Assembly (NCBI RefSeq): GCF_032598905.1
Contig: NZ_CP122458.1
Location: 7,093,001-7,157,000 of the forward strand
DNA from: Streptomyces sp. 11x1
GTDB lineage: Bacteria; Actinomycetota; Actinomycetes; Streptomycetales; Streptomycetaceae
Length of the DNA: 64,000 nucleotides
Reading direction: 5' to 3'
Part shown: positions 16,222-25,900 of the stretch, one piece after another
How positions within the stretch are numbered: position 1 is the first letter of the stretch
Layout of the letters: each line of letters begins with the position of its first letter
The notes under the pieces: generated by a model
Told to the model about the DNA's origin: nothing
Databases searched by the model: none
Seen by the model: only the letters and a program-made list of their open reading frames with translations
Translations under genes and position numbers: made by a program

Positions 16222-16996
16222 ATGGCAGAAGTATTGTGCGCCAAGGGAGTCGACCTTCTCTACGGTGAGACTCCCGCAGTCCGGAGCGCCGACATCTCCC
16301 TGGGGCGGGGGGAGGTCGCGGCGATCACGGGACAGAGCGGTTCGGGTAAGTCCTCGCTGTTGTACTGCTTGGCCGGGGTGTTGCCGGTGGCCCGGGGGGA
16401 AGTCCGCTTCGAGGGGCGCTCTCTCGGCGATCTCGACGACGAGGCCCTCAGTGAGCTTCGTCGGGAAAGGTTCGGGTTCGTTTTCCAATACGGCGAACTC
16501 TTGCCCGAGTTGACGGTCGAGGAGAACACCGCGCTTCCGTTGCGGCTTGCCGGACAGCGTAAGAAGGCGGCCCTTGCCGCAGCTGGAGAGGTGTTGGGCC
16601 GGCTAGGTCTCGCGGACCTGCGAGAGCGTCGGCCCTCACAGGTGTCCGGCGGGCAGAGTCAGCGCATTGCGGTGGCCCGTGCCCTGGTGCGTCGCCCCGC
16701 GGTCGTCTTCGCCGACGACCCGACCGGTTCATTGGACAGTGTCAACGCCACTGCCGTACTCGAGGAGTTCCTGATCCTCGCCCGTTCGCAAGGAACGGCA
16801 GTGGTGCTGGTGACGCACGACTCCGAGGTGGCGGCCCGTGCGGACAGCCGCTACACGATGCGCGACGGCGTTCTGGGACGGCGCCGGCATCCCCCTGCTG
16901 CTGGCCTGTGCCCTCGGCGCGGTCGCCGTGGCAGCGGTCGGTGCGCTGCCCCTCGTCGGCCGTCGGATCGACCCGGAGCTGATCCGGCGGGATTGA
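16222..16996 (+). pseudogene. ABC transporter locus: LolD/MacB-type ATPase joined out of frame to an FtsX-permease C-terminal remnant
   Basis: The first 650 bp encode an almost complete ATPase: Walker A GQSGSGKSS, signature VSGGQSQRIAVARAL, Walker B VVFADDPTGSLD (catalytic Glu replaced by Asp) and H-loop VLVTHDSEVA. After RYTMRDGVLG (about 16874) its frame has no stop until 17676, running antisense through the sigma gene. In another frame, 16865-16996 encodes a transmembrane segment and the tail LPLVGRRIDPELIRRD-stop, the typical end of FtsX/MacB permeases. A deletion therefore removed nearly the whole permease and the ATPase's own end. The transporter cannot function. Confidence 0.8.
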
Positions 16997-17088
16997 GCGA
17001 AACGACAGGACCACAGCGGGCAGGCGGCGCCGCCGACGGGGGCGCCGCCTGCCGCCGTCCCGCCGCAGCCCAAGTCACCGGCCCTCGA

Positions 17089-18027
17089 TCACCACGCGCT
17101 CGCGATCGGCGCCCCCGGCTCATACCGCTGCCACGCCTCGTTCAGGCGACCCAGCCGGTGCGCGGCGGCGACCCCGCACATGTACGCGACCTTGCCGCTT
17201 GCGACTTCGAACGCCACCGCCCCCACCACCCGCCCCTCGACCACGGCGACGACGGCCGGGGAACCGTTGAGCAGCGTGAGGTGCATCGTGGGGTTGCCGC
17301 CCGCCATCCGCCGCTTCGCCGCAGTCGGCCTGAAGCCGGCCCGCACGAGGGACGCGATGCGCTCGGGCGTCCGGTAGCGCAGCAGCCGCCTGGCCAGCCC
17401 GGCCCCGTCCGAGACCGCGATCGCGTCGGCGGTGAGCAGCTCCACCAGCCGTTCGGTGCGCCCCGACGTGGCCGCGGCGAGGAACTCCTCCACGACCTTG
17501 CGCGCGGTCGCCGGATCCACGGCGTCGCCGCCGCGGCGCTCGGCGGCGACCCGGCGCCGGGCCCGGTGCACATGCTGCTGGCTCGCGGACTCGGTGATGT
17601 CGAGGATTCCGGCGATCTCGGCGTGGGGATACGCGAAGGCCTCGCGCAGGACGTAGGCGGCCCGCTCGACCGGTGAGAGGCGCTCCATGAGGGTCAGTAC
17701 GGCCAGGGACACCGATTCGCGCTGCTCCACGGTCTCGGCGGGGCCGAGCATCGGGTCGCCTTCGAGGAGCGGCTCGGGCAGCCAGTCCCCGACCGCCCGC
17801 TCGTGGCGGGCCTGCGCCGAGCGGAGCCGGTCGAGGCAGAGATGGGTGACGACCTTCGTCAGCCATGCCTCCGGTACCTCGATGTGGTCCCGGTCCGCGG
17901 CCTGCCAGCGCAGGAACGCGTCCTGTACGGCGTCCTCGGCGTCGGCCGCCGAGCCGAGCAGACGGTACGCGAGCGAGGCCAGCCGTCCCCGGCCGGCCTC
18001 GAATCGGTCGATGGCTGCGGTGTCCAT
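17089..18027 (-). CDS. ECF41 / SigJ-type sigma factor with SnoaL-like C-terminal domain
   Basis: The 312-residue protein has sigma region 2 (RLASLAYRLLGSAADAEDAVQDAFLRW) and region 4 (LSPVERAAYVLREAFAYPHAEIAGILDITESASQQHVHRA, quoted here in two parts as one helix-turn-helix). About 120 further C-terminal residues form a SnoaL-like fold. In ECF41 factors this extension replaces a separate anti-sigma factor and carries a DGGGR-like motif; here the equivalent is SDGAGLARR. The family is typically linked to an oxidoreductase, decarboxylase or epimerase gene, and an oxidoreductase gene lies immediately upstream. Confidence 0.88.
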   Translation of the reverse strand: MDTAAIDRFEAGRGRLASLAYRLLGSAADAEDAVQDAFLRWQAADRDHIEVPEAWLTKVVTHLCLDRLRSAQARHERAVGDWLPEPLLEGDPMLGPAETVEQRESVSLAVLTLMERLSPVERAAYVLREAFAYPHAEIAGILDITESASQQHVHRARRRVAAERRGGDAVDPATARKVVEEFLAAATSGRTERLVELLTADAIAVSDGAGLARRLLRYRTPERIASLVRAGFRPTAAKRRMAGGNPTMHLTLLNGSPAVVAVVEGRVVGAVAFEVASGKVAYMCGVAAAHRLGRLNEAWQRYEPGAPIASAW

Positions 18028-18047
18028 GCACAGGAGCCTATGCGGCG

Positions 18048-18131
18048 GTCTTCACAACAGGGCCTTCACAACAGCGCTTCCACAACAGCGCTTCCACAAC
18101 AGCGCTTCCACAACAGGGCTTTCGCAGCAGG
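18048..18131. repeat. Six tandem 14-bp repeats upstream of the ECF41 gene
   Basis: Units start at 18048, 18062, 18076, 18090, 18104 and 18118; units 3 to 5 are nearly identical (GCTTCCACAACAGC). The array begins 20 bp upstream of the sigma start codon and ends 18 bp from the stop codon of the oxidoreductase. It occupies the place of the sigma gene's own promoter, so copy number could affect expression. Confidence 0.9.
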
Positions 18132-18149
18132 ATTTTTGCACCACGGCCC

Positions 18150-19445
18150 TCACGCCGCGGAGTTCGCACCGGCGGCCTCCACGCCGGCTCCCGCCGCCCG
18201 CACTCCACCCCGTTCGGCCCCGGCGGCCAGCCGCTGCCGTCGCTTCGGTACTCCGAAGGTCGGGTGGGCGATGCCCAGCGCCGCCCCCTTGAGGACGCTC
18301 GCCTTGAGGCGCGCGGCGGTTCGGCCGCCCAGGTACCAGGACTTCGACCTGACCTCCTCGTCCACCATCTGGAAGATCGCGTCCCGCCGCCCGAGGCTGA
18401 TGTGGTTGCCGTGGTACTTCAGCCCGACCGTCGGGATCTCGCGGCCCGTCAGACGCGCGATGATCGCGGCAGTCGCCTGCATGTTGGTGTAGCCGGCCGA
18501 GGCGCAGGACATCGGCAGCGGGCGGCCGTTCTCCCCGATTGCGTAGGCGCAGTCACCGGCGGCGTAGACGTCCGGGTGCGACACCGAGCGCATGGTGCGG
18601 TCGACGAGTATCTGGCCGGTCTCGGCCACCCGGAGGCCGGCCGCGGCCGCGAGCGGGTGCACGGCGAACCCCGCCGACCAGACCGTCACGTCGGCCGGGA
18701 TGACCGTACCGTCGGCGGTGATCGCCCGTGTCGGCTCGACGGCTTCGACCGTGGTGTGCTCGTGGACGGTGACGCCGAGCCGGTCGAAGGCCCGGCGCAG
18801 ATGCCTGCGGGCCTTCGGGGAGAGCCAGGCGCCCAGCTCCCCGCGGGCGACGAGCGCGACCGAGAGGTCGGGCCGGGACTCGGCGAACTCGGTGGCGGTC
18901 TCGATGCCGGTCAGCCCCTCGCCGACGACCAGCACCGTGCCGCCCTCGCCCAGCCCGGCCAGACGCTCACGCAGCCGCAACGCCGAGGACCTGCCGGTCA
19001 CGTCGTAGGCGTGCTCGGCCACACCGCTCACGCCATGGTGGGCCACGGAACTGCCGAGCGCGTAGAGGAGGGTGTCGTACGGGAGCTCGCGGTCCCCGGC
19101 CTCGTCGGCCGCCTCCGCCTCCGCCTCCCTGCGCGCCTGGTCTGCCCCGATCGCCCCCGCCGCGCCGGTCTCCTCCGTCACGGTGACTGTCCGCCGCTCG
19201 GGATCGATGCCGGTGACGCGCGCCACGCGGAGCCTCGCCCCGGTGCCGGCGAACACGTCGGCGAGCGGGCGGGGCGTGAGTTCCTGGCCGCTCGCGAGCT
19301 GGTGGAGCCGCATCCGCTCGACGAAGTCGGGCGCGGCGTTGACCACGGTGATCTCGGTGTCGGCGGGGGAGAGCCGACGGGCCAGGTTCCCGGCGGCGAA
19401 GGCTCCGGCGTATCCGGCGCCGAGGACGACGATGCGGTGCTTCAT
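18150..19445 (-). CDS. NDH-2-like NAD(P)/FAD-dependent oxidoreductase
   Basis: The 431-residue protein has an FAD-binding Rossmann motif at the N-terminus (IVVLGAGYAGAFAAGNLARR), a NAD(P)-binding motif (GTVLVVGEGLTGIETATE) and the second FAD motif (HPDVYAAGDCAYAIG). This is the layout of type II NADH dehydrogenases and related flavoproteins. It is the likely partner of the ECF41 sigma factor. AGGAG eight bases upstream supports the ATG at 19445. The C-terminal 35 residues are Ala/Gly-rich and probably disordered. Confidence 0.88.
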   Translation of the reverse strand: MKHRIVVLGAGYAGAFAAGNLARRLSPADTEITVVNAAPDFVERMRLHQLASGQELTPRPLADVFAGTGARLRVARVTGIDPERRTVTVTEETGAAGAIGADQARREAEAEAADEAGDRELPYDTLLYALGSSVAHHGVSGVAEHAYDVTGRSSALRLRERLAGLGEGGTVLVVGEGLTGIETATEFAESRPDLSVALVARGELGAWLSPKARRHLRRAFDRLGVTVHEHTTVEAVEPTRAITADGTVIPADVTVWSAGFAVHPLAAAAGLRVAETGQILVDRTMRSVSHPDVYAAGDCAYAIGENGRPLPMSCASAGYTNMQATAAIIARLTGREIPTVGLKYHGNHISLGRRDAIFQMVDEEVRSKSWYLGGRTAARLKASVLKGAALGIAHPTFGVPKRRQRLAAGAERGGVRAAGAGVEAAGANSAA

Positions 19446-19657
19446 GGCGATGCTCCTGTCTCGTTCGCGTGCCTCCTGAACGGGATGGCGTCCCGATTCC
19501 TGACAGGAGTCGGGTGTGACGTGGGTCACGGGAGCGTGGTGCGTCGGTGAGCCTCCGGGGAGCTCGGCGCGGGGCCTATTTCCCGTGCCTCTCCCGCCGG
19601 GGGTCGGTAGTGTCGCCGCCCGGCGGACCGAACCGCGGTCGCCGTGTTCGGAGAGTG

Positions 19658-20020
19658 ATGCGTTCCGTGAGCGGGCAGCGAGAGACGACGACCCTGTGGC
19701 GGCCGACCGGCCCCGTGGAGCTGGGACTGGTGCGGGAAGCGGGATGGCGGGCCTGGCCACCCCGGCTTCCGGAGCAGCCGATCTTCTATCCGGTGCTCGA
19801 CGAGGAGTACGCCGTCAAGATCGCTCGGGACTGGAACGTCAAGCACGACGGGGCGGGGTACGTCACCCGGTTCGAGGTCGAGACCGACTTCCTGCGGCGG
19901 TACCCGGTGCGGCAGGCGGGCGGGGAGACGATCCTCGAACTCTGGGTGCCGGCTGAGGAGCTGGAGGAGTTCAACGCCCACCTCGTGGGCGAGATCGAGG
20001 TCGTGCACGAGTTCCACTGA
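19658..20020 (+). CDS. Conserved actinobacterial hypothetical protein
   Basis: The protein (about 120 residues) contains LWRPTGPVELGLVREAG, RLPEQPIFYPVLDEEYA, RDWNVKHDGAGYVTRFEVET, FLRRYPVR and a C-terminal PAEELEEFNAHLVGEIEVV. From memory, close relatives are sometimes labelled 'ADP-ribosylation/crystallin J1', but I see no evidence for that activity. ATG 19658 and GTG 19667 are both possible; the GGAGAG at 19650-19655 is better spaced for 19667. It is divergent from the oxidoreductase. Confidence 0.75.
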   Translation: MRSVSGQRETTTLWRPTGPVELGLVREAGWRAWPPRLPEQPIFYPVLDEEYAVKIARDWNVKHDGAGYVTRFEVETDFLRRYPVRQAGGETILELWVPAEELEEFNAHLVGEIEVVHEFH

Positions 20021-20075
20021 GAGCGGCCGCCGCGAGGTCCGCGCGCGGTGACCCGGCAGGCATGGTGACCCGCCG

Positions 20076-20123
20076 TCGAGGGGCGGCGGGCGGGCCCAGC
20101 GCCGCCGCCCCGTCGCCCCTCGA
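20076..20123. terminator. Hairpin downstream of the conserved hypothetical gene
   Basis: TCGAGGGGCG (20076-20085) pairs with CGCCCCTCGA (20114-20123), with an inner GGCGGC/GCCGCC pairing. There is no T tract, but the long G+C stem between convergent genes suggests termination. Confidence 0.5.
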
Positions 20124-20206
20124 TGCAGATCAGTCCCTCGATGTCGGTCAGCTCCGTACGGCCGGCCTTGCCCGTGAGGGGCGGGGATGGGGACCGGCGC
20201 GCTGGT

Positions 20207-20243
20207 ATATCGAACTAATCTGACGTGGTGATGAGTTCGATAT
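20207..20243. repeat. Isolated A+T-rich inverted repeat ATATCGAACT-N17-AGTTCGATAT
   Basis: Perfect 10-bp arms (20207-20216 and 20234-20243) lie 23 bp beyond the stop of the PhoX-like gene. The arms are unusually A+T-rich for this genome. It could be a terminator for the leftward gene or a protein-binding site. Confidence 0.55.
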
Positions 20244-20266
20244 TTCCGGCGGCGCCGATTTTCCGA

Positions 20267-21427
20267 TTACGCGGACCGGAAAGGCCCCGTCACCTCGTAG
20301 GTGATCCCGCCCGATGAACTGCCGCTGGTCCCGCGCTGGCTGGAGAAGTAGATACGGCGGCCGTCGGGGGAGAAGGCGGGGCCGGTGATCTCGGAGGCGG
20401 ACTGGCCGTCGATGCGGAGGAAGGGGGCGATGGTGTCGTTCGGGGTGATGAGGCAGATCTCCATGCTGCCGCCGTCCTCGGCGACGTAGAGGTCCCCCGA
20501 GCCGGTGCTCGTGATGTTGTCGACCCCGGTGAGCGGTGCCGTTCCGCCGGTGACCAGCGAGTCGTCGTAGGCGAGTTCGATGGTCTGCGCGGCGGCGTCG
20601 TACTGCCAGACGCGGTTGTCGCCCTTGGTCGTGAACCAGCAGGTGCCGTCGGCGTAGTGGCACCCCTCGCCGCCGTTGAAGCGCTTGGCGCCGGACACCT
20701 GGTTACGGGTGGCGGTGGCGCCGGTGGGGTCCGGGACCCGGGACCAGGTCACCGGCCCGCTGGTGGCGGTACCGGCCACCAGTACCTCCAGCGTGCCCGA
20801 CGACAGGTCGCCCCAGGTCGTGGGCCGGAAGCGGTAGAAGCAGCCGTCGGAGACGTCCTCGGTCAGGTAGACGACACCCCGGGTGGGGTCGGCGGCCGCC
20901 GCCTCGTGCTTGAAACGGCCCATCGCGTCCCGGCGGACCGCCGCTTTCGTGCCCCACGGGTCCGTCTCGTAGACGTAACCCCGGTCCACCTCCTCGCAGG
21001 ACAGCCAGGTGTTCCAGGGCGTCCGCCCGCCGGCGCAGTTCTGGCGCGTGCCGGACAGGATCCGGTACGCCGACGTCACCGCGCCCGTCGGCGAGAAGCG
21101 CACCGCGCTCGCGCCGCCGGACGGATTGATCTCTGAGTTGGAGACGTAGATCCACCCGCTGCCGTCCGCGTAACAGGCGCCGCCGTCGGGGGCGTTGTGC
21201 CAGGTGTACGACGTCCCGGGGACCGTCTGGCCGGACCGGGCGATCACCCGGCTCGTGAACCCGCTCGGCAGCCGGATGCCGTTGGCGTCCGGCGAGCCGA
21301 GCGCCCCGTAGGGGCCGGGACCGGGCTGGGCGGGCGCGGCGTACGCGGCGCCGCGCCACAGGGTGCCGCCGAGGACGGTCGACGTGCCGCCGAGTACGGC
21401 CGCGCGCAGGAGAGTACGACGTTCCAC
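20267..21427 (-). CDS. Secreted PhoX-like (DUF839) protein
   Basis: The 386-residue protein has a Tat-type signal (ERRTLLRAAVLGGTSTVLGG, cleavage after AYA). It is followed by a beta-propeller with HNAPDGGACYADGSGWIYVSN, NTWLSCEEVDRGYVYE and RFKHEAAAADPTRGVVYLTED. These match the PhoX/DUF839 family of calcium- and iron-dependent alkaline phosphatases, where SCEE and EHEA-like residues bind metals. GTG at 21427 is preceded by TTGGAG. Whether it is a true phosphatase is unproved; no PHO box was identified. Confidence 0.82.
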   Translation of the reverse strand: MERRTLLRAAVLGGTSTVLGGTLWRGAAYAAPAQPGPGPYGALGSPDANGIRLPSGFTSRVIARSGQTVPGTSYTWHNAPDGGACYADGSGWIYVSNSEINPSGGASAVRFSPTGAVTSAYRILSGTRQNCAGGRTPWNTWLSCEEVDRGYVYETDPWGTKAAVRRDAMGRFKHEAAAADPTRGVVYLTEDVSDGCFYRFRPTTWGDLSSGTLEVLVAGTATSGPVTWSRVPDPTGATATRNQVSGAKRFNGGEGCHYADGTCWFTTKGDNRVWQYDAAAQTIELAYDDSLVTGGTAPLTGVDNITSTGSGDLYVAEDGGSMEICLITPNDTIAPFLRIDGQSASEITGPAFSPDGRRIYFSSQRGTSGSSSGGITYEVTGPFRSA

Positions 21428-21566
21428 AGTCGCTCCAAGGGATGCCTTGACCGGCCCGCCGCACGGTCGGCGGCGGGGTTGCGCGCTGATGGAACCTAGA
21501 GGAGCGGAGTTGACGGTGCATGGACAACACATGACGTCGCGGCTCCGCGAGTACGCGTACGAGACT

Positions 21567-21594
21567 CCGCCGTCCGCGGTCCGCCGTCCGCGGT
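21567..21594. repeat. Two 14-bp direct repeats in the PhoX / histidine kinase gap
   Basis: CCGCCGTCCGCGGT occurs twice in tandem and a third partial copy follows. The rest of the gap 21428-21654 shows nothing recognisable. Confidence 0.7.
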
Positions 21595-21654
21595 CCGCGA
21601 GTTCGTGCGGCCGGGTGTCCGGGGACGGGTTCCCGGCTGCTGCGTGGCCTTCGC

Positions 21655-23330
<1,676 letters not shown>

Positions 23331-23334
<4 letters not shown>

Positions 23335-24926
23335 GACGCCCTGGCCTCGGGCGTGCGATGCCTCCCCGTGCCCGCCCTCGACTCCGTCGCGGACCTCGTC
23401 CCCGGTCCGCGTCCGCCGCCGTGCGCCTGGCCCGGCCCCGGAGCGCGTACGGCGAGCCGGAAGCCCACACCGCGCAGGGTCTGGATCCACGCCGGGTCGC
23501 CCAACTTGCGCCGCAGGGTGGCGACATGGACGTCCAGTGTCTTGGTCGGACCCTGGTAGTGGTCGTCCCAGACGCGGTTGAGGATCTGCTGCCGGGAGTA
23601 GACCGCGCCGGGGTCCTCGGTGAGCAGCGCCAGCAGTTCGAACTCCTTGGGCGTCAGCGCGACCGGGACCTCGCCCACCCACACCTGCCGGGTCCGCCGG
23701 TCCACGACGAGCGGACCGGGCGGCGGGGCCGAACCGACGTCGGCCGCCGCGCCGCCGGAAGGGGCGCGGGGTGCGGGCGGCGCCTGCTCGTACATGGGGG
23801 GCTCGTAGGGCTCGAAGGCCGGGGGCTCGTGGACCGGGCTGCCGTACGCCGGAGTGCGGTACGCAGGGCCGCCCATGGCGGAAGCGCCGGGCGCGGGGCT
23901 CCCGACGGTGGGCGCGTTCTGCGGCGGGTCGGCGTACGTGGGCGTCCCGTGCGCCGGCGTCTCGTACGGGGCCGACCAGTCGTACTCGGCGCCACCGCCT
24001 TCACCGACGCCACCCGCTCCTTCGAAGCCGCCCGCTCCTTCGAGGCCACCAGCTCCTCGGATGCCGTCCGCTCCACCGGTTCCGATTCCGCTCACCCCTC
24101 TGGCTCCGCCGACTCCTCCGGCTCCACCTGAGTCTCCGGCTCCACCTGGGGCTCGGACCGCGCCTGTTGCTCCTGCCCGATACGGGTCCTCGGCTTCGAA
24201 GTCCCCGGCCGACGCGAAGTCGTTGTCGGCCCCGAAACGGCTCCCGGCCCGGCGCCTGTCCCCGAAGCCGGCTCCGGCCGCCGACTCCCCGTGCGCCGCG
24301 GGCTCCGGTGCGGGCGCCGACCAGCCGCCGTACGCCGAACTCCCGGCCACGGACTCGAAATCGGCCGCTCCGTCGGGCCCGGCCCCTCGCCCGGCCCCTC
24401 GCCCGGCCCCTCGCCCGGCCCCTCGCCCGGGCCCGATGCCGGGCCCGACCCCGGCCAAGTCCTCGGCCCCGGCCGGCCTCCCGACGCCCGCCTCGGCCAC
24501 CACGACGCCGGCCACCACCTCGCCGCCCACGGTCCCGCCCGCGCCCCCGCCCGTCGCTCCGCCGCCCGGGCGCTGGTGGCGGCGCGACACCGCCCGTATC
24601 CGGGCGACCAGTTCCCGGATGCTGAATGGTTTCGCCAGGTAGTCGTCGGCGCCGAGTTCCAGGCCCAGCACACGGTCGGCCTCCTCGCCGCGCGCGCTGA
24701 GGATGATGACGGGGACGTCGGAGGTCCGGCGGATCCCGCGGCAGACGTCGATGCCGTCCATGTCGGGCAGGCCGAGGTCCAGCAGGACGACATCGCCGTG
24801 CGGACCTCTCAACCCGTCCGCTCCGGTGGCCACGTGGTGGACCGTCAGGCCGAAGTGCCGCAGCCCGTCGGCGAGCGGTTCGGCGATCGTCTCGTCGTCC
24901 TCGATGAGCAGCACTCGTACGCCCAT
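23331..24926 (-). CDS. OmpR-family response regulator with about 275-residue low-complexity linker
   Basis: The receiver domain (1-118) has D10/D11, phospho-acceptor D50, S77 and K99. The winged-helix output domain (about 396-490) has LTPKEFELLALLTEDPGAV, SRQQILNRVWDD and VDVHVATLRRKLGD-type sequence. Typical OmpR regulators are about 230 residues; this one is 531 because of a Gly/Ala/Pro-rich linker containing four GRGA units (24381-24428 encodes four 12-bp repeats) and GGAGGFEGAGG-like repeats. The reading frame and codon bias are intact throughout. Confidence 0.92.
24381..24428 (-). repeat. Four tandem 12-bp repeats inside the response regulator gene
   Basis: GGCCCCTCGCCC is repeated four times in register with the reading frame and encodes GRGA units in the linker. 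Perfect identity implies recent expansion or slippage. Confidence 0.9.
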
Positions 24927-25170
24927 GGCCGCCTGTCTCTCCAGAAAGTCGGGACAACACGAGAGCCGTGCTGTGGGGCGCCACGCTACAAGAGAACGAA
25001 CAGCTCTGTGCAGGGAATCCAGAGCATTGTGAAATGACCCTCAGAAACCGCTTGTATTCGGTCGCCCGACCTGCGGCGGAGGGCTGCCTGGCTGAAATCT
25101 GTGGAAAATCTGGCGTCGTTTTAGTGTTCGCTTAACCTTCCTCTGGTCATCGCCCCTCTACGGTCGTCAA

Positions 25171-25200
25171 GGCAGGTCAGGACAGGTCAGGACAGTTCAG
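25171..25200 (+). repeat. 10-bp-phased direct repeats upstream of carbonic anhydrase
   Basis: GGCAGGTCAG, GACAGGTCAG and GACAGTTCAG follow each other, with two weaker units after. One unit per helical turn would place repeated half-sites on one DNA face. The rest of the 314-bp gap 24927-25240 holds the divergent promoters; no other gene is seen. Confidence 0.6.
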
Positions 25201-25240
25201 AGCAGGCTGGAACAGCTAGGAACCAGTACAGGGAGGCACG

Positions 25241-25900
25241 ATGAAGGCGTTGCTGGATCGCGCCCGGTCGTTCAAACGGCGGGTCGACTTCGAGAGCGAC
25301 GAATACCGAAAACTCGCCGTCGGGCAATTTCCCGAGGCGCTGTTCATTACCTGCTCGGATTCGCGGGTGATTCCCGCGCTGATCACCGGGGCGCGGCCCG
25401 GCGAGATATTCGAGCTGCGAAATGCGGGCAACATCGTGCCGCCGCACGACGCGTACGGGGCCGCCTCCGGCGAGGCCGCCACCATCGAGTACGCGCTGGA
25501 GGTGCTCGACGTTCAGGACATCGTGGTGTGTGGTCATTCCCACTGCGGTGCGATGGGCGCACTGAAGTACGGCGCGGACCTGTCCGGGCTGCCCCGGGTG
25601 GACGCCTGGCTCGACTACGCCAGGCCCGCGCTCGAACCGGTCCTGGGGGATGCCACCGGCAGTGACAACACCAGCAGTGACAGCATCGGCAGGGACAGTG
25701 CCTCGTCCGAGGATCCCGCCCTGCGTGAGGTCGTCCAGCTCAACATCCGCAACCAGCTGGCCGTCCTGCGGGACTACCCGGTCGCCAGGCAGCAACTCGA
25801 CGCCGGACGCTTGCGGTTGCACGGCTGGTACTACGAGGTCGACACCGGCAAGGTGCACGAACTCGACGCGGACGGCGACTTCCAGGTGCACGGCTCATGA
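25241..25900 (+). CDS. Beta-class carbonic anhydrase
   Basis: The 219-residue enzyme carries zinc ligands C38, H99 and C102 (CSDSR and CGHSHCG) and the catalytic Asp40-Arg42 pair. It interconverts CO2 and bicarbonate in the cytoplasm. A Ser/Asp-rich insert (GSDNTSSDSIGRDSASSED, about 143-162) interrupts the helical region before VVQLNIRNQLAVLRDYP. The stop overlaps the start of the SulP transporter gene (ATGA), which fits a bicarbonate-handling pair. Confidence 0.95.
   Translation: MKALLDRARSFKRRVDFESDEYRKLAVGQFPEALFITCSDSRVIPALITGARPGEIFELRNAGNIVPPHDAYGAASGEAATIEYALEVLDVQDIVVCGHSHCGAMGALKYGADLSGLPRVDAWLDYARPALEPVLGDATGSDNTSSDSIGRDSASSEDPALREVVQLNIRNQLAVLRDYPVARQQLDAGRLRLHGWYYEVDTGKVHELDADGDFQVHGS

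Noticed and set aside
18048..18131. CRISPR-like or iteron origin array
   Set aside because: 14-bp units without spacers; no replication initiator gene nearby.
24381..24428. Sequencing or assembly artefact causing the long response-regulator linker
   Set aside because: The frame is intact through about 800 bp with normal codon bias on both sides, and several different repeat types occur, so a single artefact is unlikely; not fully excluded.
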